This document shows positions 41,401-53,400 of a stretch of DNA of 64,000 nt, piece after piece. The notes beneath the pieces were generated by a model. It had not been told where the DNA came from, searched no databases, and saw only the letters and a program-made list of their open reading frames with translations. The translations under genes were made by a program, and so were the position numbers. Where the stretch lies: assembly GCA_938012815.1 (NCBI GenBank), contig CALLVV010000059.1, positions 1 through 64,000 on the forward strand. The letters run 5' to 3'. Positions within the stretch are counted from its first letter, which is position 1; every line of letters starts with the position of its first letter. This DNA comes from an uncultured Propionibacteriaceae bacterium. GTDB lineage: Bacteria > Actinomycetota > Actinomycetes > Propionibacteriales > Propionibacteriaceae.

Positions 41401-44400
41401 GGGTTTCGTCCGAGAAATCCACCGGTCCCGCTCACACCCTCGGCGACGACATCGCCATCATCGGGATCGGCCTGCAGGTGCAGAAGGCCCAGGACGTGCA
41501 CGATTTCTGGAAAATTCTGGTCGCCGGCGAGGAAACCATCACCTTCCATGACGACGATGAACTCCGCCGCCTCGGAGTTCCCGAGCACCAGCTGCGCGAT
41601 CCCAACTACGTCAAGGCCTCCGGTCGCATCGAGGGAATCGACGAGTTCGACGACCATCTGTTCCGGATCGCGCCAGCGGAGGTGGACGTCACGTCCCCCC
41701 AGCTGCGCCTGCTGTACAAATGTTTCTGGTTGGCCTGTGAGGACGCGGGCTACGACCCCCGGAAGCTGCCGGGACGAGTGGGAGTCTTCGCGGCGGGCAG
41801 CGACGACTTCGAATGGTATCAGCGCACCGTCATGAACCCCGCCTCGTTCGGGGATGCGTATCAGAACTTCACCCTGGCCACCAACCATTTCCTCAGCACC
41901 CGGTTGTCCTACCACTTCGACCTCACCGGCCCCTCGCTGTCGGCCCTGTCCGGCTGTTCCTCGTCGCTGCTGACGGTGCACCTAGCGGTTCAGGCGCTGC
42001 GTTCCGGGGAATGCGACCTGGCAGTGGCCGGCGGCGTCACCGTGGAGCTGCCCAACGGGGGTGGCTATCAGTGGACTGACGGCATGATGCTGTCTCGCGA
42101 CGGCCACTGCCGGCCGTTCGACGCCGACGCAAGCGGCACGGTGTTCTCCAACGGCGCCGCCCTTCTGGTACTCAAACCGTTGACGAGCGCTCGACGCGAT
42201 GGCGACCCCGTCTACGCCGTCATCAAGGGCTCTGCAAGCGGCAACGATGGCCGACGCAAACAGTCCTACACCGCCCCCAGCGAGGACGGGCAGTACGAAA
42301 CCATCTCCGCCGCCTACCGCACTGCGGGCATCGATCCCGCCACGGTGAGTTTCGTCGAGGCCCACGGGACCGGGACGCTGCTGGGTGATCCCATCGAGGT
42401 GGCCTCGTTGGCACGGGCCTTCTCGACAGCACCGATGGGGAGCTGCCTGCTCGGCTCGGTCAAGGGCAACATCGGGCACACGGACTCCGCCGCAGGTGCT
42501 GTCGGGCTGAGCAAGGTGGCGCTCAGTCTCAAGCACCGGTTGTTTCCGGGCACCCTCAACTTCTCCCGCCCCAACCCTCACATCGACTTCGAGGCCACAC
42601 CGTTCGAGGTGTCGTCGACGAACCGTTCCCTGGATGGCGACCAGATCCGCGCAGGCATCAATTCCTTCGGAGTAGGAGGCACGAACGTGCACATGATTCT
42701 CGACGAGGCACCTGTCCTCCCGGAGACGGACGACCAGCCCCACACGTTGCTGCAGTTCTCCGGGGCCAGCCGGGAGGCCATGATCCGCACCGCGAAACGC
42801 ATCGTGGAGCACGTGGCCGCTGACAACTCGGTGAAACTCGCCGACGCCGCCGTCACCCTTCGTTCGCGCGCCGAGCTGCCCCACCGCGGCACCCTGGTGA
42901 TCTCCCCGGACGAGCCTCGCGACACCGACGCGTGGATCAAACGCCTGCACCACAGCGAGCTGCCCGCCGAGACATCGCGACCCCGCGTCGCCCTCCTCTT
43001 CTCCGGTCAGGGCAACCAGTACCACCGAATGGGCCACGGCCTCTACACCAGCGACAGCTCCATCGGAGGGATGTTCCGCGGCTGGATGGACGACCTGATC
43101 GACATGCTGCCCCGGGACGATGCCCGCGACTTCCGCGAAGTGCTCCACACCGGTTCCGACGACGGTCGCATCCACCGCACCGAATGGTCGCAGTTCGCTC
43201 TGTTCAGTACCCAGTTCGCGCTGGCGAAGGTCCTCGAATCCTTCGGGATCGTCCCTGATGTTCTCCTCGGGCACAGCGTCGGCGAGCTGACCGCAGCCGC
43301 CCTGGCCGGGGTGTGGGGCCCGGAGGACGCTGCCCGCCTGGTGCGCGAACGCGGGCTTCTCATGCAGTCCCAGCCTCCCGGGATCATGATTGCCACGCTG
43401 GCCCCCGCAGCGCGCGTCGCCGACGCGATCGCAGGAACACCCGATGCCTGGGTCTGCCTCGACAACTCGCCCGAACGCTCCGTGGTCGGCATGGCACCAC
43501 ACGCTCTTGATGACGTGTTGGCGAAACTGGATGCCGCGGGCATCATCGGCACCCGGCTGCACACGTCCCAGGCCTTCCACACCCCGATGATGGATGCTGC
43601 GGCCACCGCTTTCACCGCTGCGGTGGCGAAGGTGACCTCACGGGACCCCCGGCTCCCGATCATCTCGAATCGTTCCGGACAGCTCGTGCGTCCCGGCGAG
43701 ATGACCGAGCCCGGCTATTGGGGTGACCACATAACCGGCGCGGTGCGGTTCACCGACAGCATCACCACGCTGCTGGCCGACGGGCCGGTGTTGGGAATCG
43801 AAACCGGCCCCGGCAACAGCCTGGCCACGTTCGTCGCCCAGGTCGGCGGCACCGATCGCCAAGTGGTGGGCCTGGTGCGTCACGCAGCCTCCGACGTGGC
43901 CGACGAGGCCCATCTGCTGGCCGGGCTGGGGGACCTGTGGATCGCAGGTCTGCCCCTGGACTGGTCCGAGCACGACACCGGCCATCGCAGGTCGTTGCCC
44001 GGATACAGTTTTGACGCCGATCCGCACCCGGTTTCCGGCGGAACCGCGGCCGTCACCACACCGGTCCGGGAGGAACCGAGATTCGTCCACACCAACCGGC
44101 TCGACGCGTTCCGTGACGCCTTCCGTCAGGTGCTGGGTCACGCCGACGTGTCTGCCGACGACAACTTCTTCACCCTCGGCGGCGATTCCCTCAAGGCCAC
44201 CGGCCTGACGGCCCAGCTCAAGGCCCTGCTCGGCGTGGAAGCCACCGTGGCAGACGTGTTCGCAGCCCCCACCCCCGCGGCCCTCGAGGCGCGTCTCCGC
44301 ACGGAAACTGCCGTCACCCACATGGCCAAGGCACCCGAGGCGGCCGATCATCCCCTCAGCCCCGCACAGGAACGCATGTACCTGGCCGCCCGGCTCGACC

Positions 44401-47400
44401 CGGAGTCCGTCACCTACAACATGGCATCAGCCACTTGGCTGAACGGCCTCCTGGACCGCGACCGGTTGCGTTCCGCGCTGGCGCGGCTGGTGGAACGTCA
44501 CGAGCCGCTGCGCACCACGTTCGCGGCACGGAACGGCGAGATCCGCCAAGGCCTGACCCGCATCGATCGGAACGATCTCCCACTGAGCTTCACCCGCGGT
44601 CCCGCCACCCCCGAATCGGCCGGGGAGCACCTGGCCCGGTTCGTCCGCCCGTTCAACCTCGAGACGGGTCCCCTGTTCCGCATGGAGATCGTCGAGGACA
44701 CGAACGCGAGCCTGCTGCTGTTCGACCTCCACCACATCATCGGTGATGCCACCTCTGCAGAAATCCTCGCACGCGACTTCGGCGAGTTGTACGACACGGA
44801 GCTGCCACCACTGCCCCACCAGTACACCGACTACATCCACCACGTTCGAGTCGTGGAACAGGATGAGAATCTCGCGGAGGCGGAGAACGCCCTGCTCACA
44901 CAGCTGACCGATCCACCCACCGCAGACGTGCTTCCTCTTGACCGCCCCCGCGCAGAACGCGCTTCCGGTGCGGGCCGCGTCGCCTGGACCCTCAGCGCCG
45001 AAAGAGCCGCGGAACTGACCGAACTCGCCGAGGCCCGTCAGGCCACCCTCTCTATGGTGATGTTGGCGGCCTGGGGTGCGGTTCTGTCCCGCTACAACGG
45101 AACCGAGGACCTGGTGATCGGCACCCCGGTCAGCGGACGCACGCTGGCCGAGACCCGGGAAATGATCGGCATGTTCGTCAACATGCTTCCCATTCGTCTG
45201 AAACCGCATTCCGGCACGAGTTTCGACGACTACCTGGCAGACACCCGCACCACCATGCTGGATGCCCTGTCCGCCCAGGACGTGCCCTTCGACCGGATCG
45301 TGGAGAAACTCGGCCAGCGGAGAACGGCAGGACGCCACCCCCTGTTCGACGTGTCCTTCGACTACCACAACATGGAACACCACCAACTCCGCATCGGTGG
45401 CCTGAAAGGTCAGCAGATCGAGACCGATCCCCTCGCAGTGGGTATGGACCTGGTCATCACGGCAACCGAGACCGCCGACGGCATCCAATTCCTGCTGGAC
45501 TACTCCTCCGACCTGTTCGACGCCAGCACCATCACGAGTCTGGCACACCATCTCGACGCCTTCCTGGAACACGTCTGCGCTGATTCCACCGCACCCATCG
45601 GTACCATCAGCATCTACACCGAGGCCGAACACGACGCCTGGTTGTCCCGGCTCATCGGCGCCCCCTTCACTGCCATTCACGACCTGGTGGCCCGGCAGGC
45701 CGTTGAACGCCCCCAGGCCACTGCCGTGATCGACGGCACCGGCCGGTCCTACAGCTTCGCCCAGCTCGATGCCCACGCCAACGCCGTGGCCACCCGCCTT
45801 CTGGAAGCCGGGGTGAGCCCCGGCGATCCCGTGGCCCTGGTCACGGTGCGCGATGCTTCCCTGCTCATCGCACAACTCGCCATCTGCAAGGCCGGAGGGG
45901 CCTATGTTCCGCTGGACCCCACCCAGCCTGTCGATCGTCACGCCAGCATCCTCGATGACGCCCGGCCCCGCGTGGCTCTTGCCCCGGCTGGATTCACCAG
46001 TACGGCAACAATCCCCACCGTGATCGATCTGGCCACGTGCACCCAGGCCGGAACGAAGCACTTCAATGGCCCGAAGGTGTCGGCGGACAGCCCCGTCTAC
46101 GTCGTCTACACCTCCGGCTCCACGGGACGCCCGAAAGGCATCGCCGTGAAGCATCGCGGACTGGCGAACCTGTTCCAGGATCACCTGCGACGGGACATCT
46201 TCGCACCGGGTGAGGTCATCATCAGCCTGGCCGATCCCACCTTCGACATCTTCGCCTTCGAAAGCCTGATTCCCCTGGCAGCCGGCGCCACCGTCCACCT
46301 GTGTCCCTCCGAGGACCAGAAGGATGCCTCCGCCATCGCCCGGCGGATCGCCGCCCATCGGGTGACCCACATCCAGGTTCCCGTCTCGAAGATGACGGCG
46401 TTGTGCGGCAACCGCCGGTTCCGCGACCAGCTTCCCCGCCTCCGTGTCATCGTGTGTGGCGGTGAGCACTTCTCCGAGAACCTGGTCGATCTGCTGCACG
46501 ACAACACCGATGCACGGATCTTCAACATGTACGGCCCGACGGAGACCACCGTCACCACCACGGTGAAGGAACTCGCTCCCGGCGACGCGGTCACGATCGG
46601 CTCACCCATTTTCGGCTCCCACGTCCTGGTGGTGGGAGAAACCGGCATGGCGCAACCCGCCGGTGTCCCCGGAGAGCTGTGCATCGCCGGGCAGGGGCTC
46701 GCCGCCGGCTACGTCAACCGTCCGGATGAGACGCGACGCGCCTTCACCACACTCCCGGAGCTCCCGGAGCTCCCGGTGTACCGCACCGGCGACGTGGGCG
46801 TTGCCCTGCCCAACGGCGAAATCCTGTTGAAGGGCCGTACCGACCACCAGGTCAAGGTCAACGGCAATCGCATCGAACTCGGCGAGATCGAACAGACCGC
46901 CATGCGCGCCCCCGGGATCACCTACGCGATCGCGCTCGTCGAGGACGGTGACATCGTGTGCTACTTCACCACCGACGAGTCCGCCAAGGACCCCGTGACC
47001 GCGATCCGTTCCGCGATCGCCGCTTCCCTCCCGTGTTACATGACACCCCAGCACTTCCATCAGGTATCTGACATGCCCCGTCTTCCCAACAACAAGATCG
47101 ATCGTTCGGCCCTCAGCACCCTCCGTCCCGACACCCAACCGGCGACGAAAGCACCCACCGGAACAGATTTCCTGGACGTCATCATGAGCACCTGGACCCA
47201 GGTACTCGGCCGTGGCGTGGCAGCAGACGACAATTTCTTCGACATCGGCGGCAACTCCTTCAAGCTGATGCTGGTCAACAACCAGCTCAACGAGATTCTC
47301 GACCGCGAGATCCCGTTGGTGCAGTTGTTCGAGTACCCCACCCCGCGGGCGCTCGCAGCGATTCTCGACAACGGTGGGGCGCCGGAACGGCCACGGACGG

Positions 47401-50400
47401 AGAGGACCTTCTCCCTGGAGGACCTGAGCGACGTCGAGGACCAGGGCACCTCCGATGCCCCGATGCTCCCCGAGGACCGAAACACATCCGCTCCGCCCGT
47501 GAGCAGGCGCATCGCCGTGGTGGGAGTCGCAGGAACTTTCCCGGGCGCACCCTCCGTGAGGGAACACTGGAACAACCGCGCGAACGGCGTGGTCAGCGTC
47601 CGACGTTTCACTCGAGACGAGCTGTTGGCCTCGGGCATCGACCAGACCATCGTCGATCATCCGGACTATGTTCCCGCCCGCGGCCACATCGCGGCCGACA
47701 CCTTCGATTTCGACTTCTTCTCCTATTCGCGACGCGACGCCGAGACGATGGACCCACAGCTCCGGCTACTCCACGAAACCGCCTGGCACACGTTGGAGGA
47801 CGCCGGCTACGACCCCCGACGGCTCCACGGTGACGTCGCGCTGTTCGCAGGCAGCGGAACCAATTTCGCCTGGCTTGCCGGTTTGCTGCAACAACATTCA
47901 GAGCCGTTGGCTGCCTTCGAGGCGATGACCAGCAATGAAAAGGACTTCCTGGCCACCAAGGTCGCCTACAAACTCGACCTGACGGGGCCCGCGGTCACAG
48001 TACAGACCGCCTGCTCCACGTCGCTGGTGGCCATCCATGAAGCGGTCTCGTGTCTGCGTCGCGGTGAGGCCGATATGGCACTCGCCGGCGGGGTGGCGCT
48101 GAACTTCCCGCGCGTCGAAGGGTACGTGTGGCACGACGGGATGATCCTCAGCCCCGATGGCACCTGTTGTCCGTTCTCCGCAGACGCCTCGGGCACCGTG
48201 GCTGGTCAGGGCTGTGGCATGGTACTGCTCAAACCGCTCGACCGGGCGCTCGGCGACGGTGATCATATCTACGCCGTCATCGCGGGTTCAGCCATCAACA
48301 ATGACGGTGACGCCAAGGTCGGTTACACCGCACCCGGCGTGCAGGGTCAGGAACGGGTGATCCGGAGCGCGCTCGCCGACGCGGGGATCAGCGCGGACGA
48401 GGTGGACTTCGTGGAGACCCACGGAACCGGAACGGCCCTGGGAGATCCGATCGAGTACACGGCCCTGTCCCACGTCTATGGCCAATCCTCACCGTGCGCA
48501 CTGGGAGCGGTGAAAGCGAACATCGGCCATCTCGATGCCGCCGCAGGCGTGGCCGGGTTCCTGGGCGCTGTCGGTGTCCTCCACCAGCAGCAGATCCCGC
48601 CGCTGGCCAATTTCGCCGAGCTCAACCGGGCCATCGATCCCGCCGGACAGCTGTACGTCCCCGTCGGCCAGGCCGTGGCGAGCACAGTGCGCAAGGCAGC
48701 GGTCAGTTCCTTCGGTATCGGAGGTACCAACGCACACATCATCCTGGAGCAGGCCCCACCCACCGATGATGGGGAAGTCGCACCGACCTCCTCGGTGATC
48801 CTCGGTGTCTCCGCCCGCACCGAGGAGTCCCGGCGCCGGATGCAGTCCGATCTGGTGGACGCGATCGGCTCAGGAGCCCCCATCAGGGACGTTGCGTACA
48901 CACTCGCGACCGGCCGCAGCGAATTCGATTCCCGAGCAGCGGCTCTCGTTTCTCCCGGAGCGCCACTGACGTGGATGGATGCGGACACCCCCGCCATGCT
49001 CGGTGAGGCCTCGGATGACGTCCACCTCGTGGTCGCGGACCACCGCGACGCAGAGGACGCCCTCGTCGACGCCTACCTGGAACAGGTTGAGCTGTGGTTG
49101 TCGCGATTCGATGCGAAGGCCCGCACCGCCGTTCAGGACGCGCTGACAGGACGCTCCGGGGACGGGATCGTCCGTCGCATCGCTCAGTTCGTGCTGCGTG
49201 CCGCGCTGCTGTCCACCCTGGGGCCTGATTGCCTGACCGCCCGCCACGGACAGGACCGGCTCCTGCGTGTGGCCCGCGCCCACGCGACCGGCATGCTTGA
49301 TGCCTCCCAGGCAATGTCCCGGCTTCGTTCCCGTGACATCCCGGTTCCCGCTCTGCCACCCATCGCGGATGGCACCACGGTGACCGGCCCGATCACCGGA
49401 GATCTTCTACGCACCCTGTTGGCATCTCTCTGGGTTCGAGGTGCCGATGTCGATCGCAACTGGTTCCACACCGGGGGTCACAGGATTTCGCTTCCGGGTT
49501 ATGCCTTCGTCCCGCAGCGCCTCCCATCGGATGTACGCCTCGACCAAATGCTGAAAGCCACGGAACGGACAGGAGCCGCCCCCGCGACGGTGCCCGCCCC
49601 CACCGACCCGGCTGAGCCGCAGGACGCAGGAGATGCCTTGAAAGCTGCCTGGGCCAAGGTCATCGGCACCGTACCGGAGGAGACGGATGACTTCCTCACC
49701 AGCGGAGGCGACTCCCTGACCGCCGTACACCTGTGTTCCCTGATCAAGGAGGCCACGGGTCAGGCCCTGAGCGTTCGCGACGTCTTCGCCACCCCGACCT
49801 TCGGTGCGCTGCGGGCCCAACTGGCCGGATCGGTCGTGAAGAGTGCCGCTCCAGAACTCGCCGTCGAAGCGGTGCACGGGCTGTTCCCCGCATCCGCCGC
49901 CCAGCGCAGAATCTATGCGCTCTGCTCGATGCGAAACGACACGACCGCCTACAACATGGCCATCGACCACAAGGTCACGGGACACCTCGACATCGACAGG
50001 CTCCGGCGGGCCTGTGCGGCGCTGGTGAGCCGCCACGATCAGCTGCGCGCTTCTTTCCACCTGGAGGGAACCGACCTCATGATGCACGTCCACACTGAGG
50101 TTTCCGATGTCGTGACGCACGAACGTGTGACGGCGCAGGAGGCCAGGCGGCGACTCGCCGCTGAGCCCAGGGCGTTCGACCTGACCCGGGCGCCGCTGTT
50201 CCGCGTGGAAGTGCTGACCGTCAACGACACCGAGCACTACCTGCGACTCGAACTGCATCACATCGTCGGCGACCAGACTTCGTTGGCGGTGCTCGGCAAG
50301 GACCTCACCGCGGCATGGGCAGGTCGCGAACTGGACGTTGCACCGCTGCCCTATCCCACGTACATGGCTGCCGTGGCGGAACTCGAGGCATCCGGTGCAT

Positions 50401-53400
50401 TCGCCGAGGACGTCGCCTTCTTCACCGACATGATCTCCGGAGCCCCTCCACGTCTCGAGCTGCCATACGACCAGTCCCCTCCGGAAGAACCCACGTTCTC
50501 CGGGGACCGGCTGACAATCGACTGCGCCGTGGACAAAGAGTCCTTGGCCACTCTGGCCTCGGTTTCCCGGGCCACCCCCTACGCAGTGTTCCTGACCGCC
50601 GTGACCAGGGTGTTGAGTCTGTTCAGCGGCCAGTCGGAATTCCTGCTGGGGACCGCGCTGGCCGGACGGACGCTGGCAGGCGCCGAGAACACCGTCGGGA
50701 TGTTCGTCAACACCCTGCCGTTGTGCATGAAGGACGCATCCGACCGGAGCGTGCGCAACGCCGTGCGAAGCGCACGCGACCACGCGGCCGAGGTCCTCTC
50801 CCATCAGAACGCCCCCTTCGAGCAGGTACTCGCGGCCAGCGGAACACAAGTCGGTGAACAGGCCCAACCGCTGTTCGACGTGTTGATCAGCTTCGTCAAC
50901 ATGGGCACCGAGGATCTCGAACTCGACGGACTGACACTGGAGGCCCTGCCACCAGGAGAACTGCGCAGCCGCTACCCCCTGTCCTTCAGCATCGCGGAAC
51001 ACGCCGACCGCTACAGCATCGATTTCGAATACCAGACGGAACTGTTCCGCCGGGACACCATCGCCACGATGGCCGGCCACCTGGACCGCCTCCTGGTCGA
51101 GATGGCCGAGGATCCCGACCGCGCCCTGGCTTCCGCACCGTTGGAGTCCGCCGAGGAGCATGCCCGGCGACGCGAGGCGATGACGGGGAGCGGGTCACCC
51201 GTCACCACGGCCCTGGACACGCCCCTGCGCACGTCGTTCGCCCGTCACGCGAAGCTGCCGGCCCTGCGTTGGGAAGGCGAGGAATGGACCTACGCCGAGG
51301 TGGACGAAATCACCGACGCCCTGGCCGGAGGGTTGCAGCGGGAAGGAGTCGAACCGGGAACTGTGGTGGGAACCATCATCGACCGCGGCCCCTGGCAGGT
51401 CTGGTCCCGGCTCGCACTGGCCAAGTGCGGGGCCGTCGAGCTCCCCCTCGATCCCGGAGCACCGGCCAAGCGGATCAACCAGACCCTGTCCGATGCCCGG
51501 GCCCGAGCGGTGCTGTGCAGCGACCCGCGGTCCCACATACTCCCTGAGGACGTGACGGCGTATCGCCCGGACCTTCTCTCCGGCCCCTTCCAACAGCCCG
51601 GCAGCCTGATTCCCGACAGCCCACTGATCATGATCTACACCTCCGGCACCACGGGACGCCCCAAGGGTGTGCTCGTCACCCACGGCGGCGTGCTGAGCGC
51701 CTGCGCGGACACGGGATACATGCACTACGGACCGGGTGATCGCGTGCTGCACCTGACCAGCTACACCTTCGACCCATCGATGTTCGACGTCTACAGCGCG
51801 TTGCTGTCCGGGGCGACCATCGTGATGGGTGGCCACGACCACAACATGGACATGCACATGCTGGCCGATCTGCTGACCTCGGAGAAGGTCACCAAGGGTT
51901 TGCTCATCACTGCCGTCTTCCATCTGCTGATGGCCGAGAACCCTGAGGCGGTGGCGAACATGTCGGCCCTGTTCGTGGGTGGCGAGGCCATGCAGCCATG
52001 GGCCGCCCAGCGCGCTTACGATGTCATGGGCCCGGGCCGGTTGTTCAACCTGTACGGCCCCACGGAGTCATCGATCGTCAGCACCTTCTTCCGCATGGAC
52101 GAACGTCCTGAATTCACGCGCATGCCGATCGGGTTCCCCACGAACAACCGGGAGCTTTTCATCCTGCATCCCGACGGCACGGACGTGCCCCGCGGCGTCC
52201 CGGGTGAACTGTGCATCGCAGGTGCCGGCCTGGCCCTGGGTTACCACCAACGCCCGGAGCTGACCGACGAGAAGTTCCCGGATTGCCTGGTGGGTCCGGG
52301 CAAGCGCATTTACCGTACCGGGGACCGGGTGGTCCTGGATGACGAGTACCGGGTGGTCTACCTGGATCGCGTGGACCGGCAGGTCAAGCACGCGGGCTAT
52401 CGGATCGAACTGTCCGAGATCGAGATCGTGGCCCAGGCCCATCCCGGGGTGGTCGAGGCCGTCATCGTCCACACCAGCACGGGCGAGAACGATAGCCGCC
52501 TGCTCGGGTTCTACACCGGTGATGCCGATCCTTCCGATCTGCGCGCACATCTCCTGACCTCACTGCCCTCCTACATGGTTCCCCAGCAGCTGCGTCGAGT
52601 GGCCGAGTTCCCCCTGACCGGCCACGGCAAAGTGGACCGTCACCGTCTGCTCGCCCTGTGCGACACCATCCCCGAGGCGACCGGACAACCCTCCACGACG
52701 GCAGAGCCCTCCCCGGACATGGCAACGGAGAATGTTTCCCGGGACATCCTGGCCATGGCCAGGGCAACCTTCGGCATGCCCGAGCTGTCCGCCACCGCGA
52801 ATTTCTTCGCACTCGGTGTCCAGTCGATCCAGGCCATCGCCCTGACACGCAAACTCCGTGAAACCGGCCTCGAGGCCCAGGTCAGCGACATCTACCGCTA
52901 TCCCTCGGTGGCACAGCTCACCCAGGCCCTCAGGGCATCTGATTCGTCCCCCAGCCCAACGGTTCCCGTCGCCCCGACCGAATCAACTCGCCGACTGACC
53001 CAGCGGCACCTGGACCGGCTGGCAGCTGACATCGTCATGGACGCCAGTGATCTGGCCGAGGCCTTCGCCTGCGACGCCCCGAGCTACCGATTCGATGCGG
53101 GAGTCCTGAGCCACCTGCACGCCTCACGGGCGTCGACCGGCGGGTTCGTCCACACCGTCGGCGACACGGACGCCGTCACGCTTCTGGAAGCGCTGGCTGA
53201 CATCGTGGCCGACCACGAGATGCTGCGGGCCCGTTCCACCGGTGATGGTTTCGACGTGATCTCCGCTGAAACGGTGGCTGATCTGCCCGTGCTCATCCGA
53301 GTTCACGACCTCAGCCGGATTCCGGCCGACCAGGTGATCGACATCACCAATGCCGTGGCCCGGGACCTCACGAACGCGCCTTTCGGCTCAGGTCTGCTGT

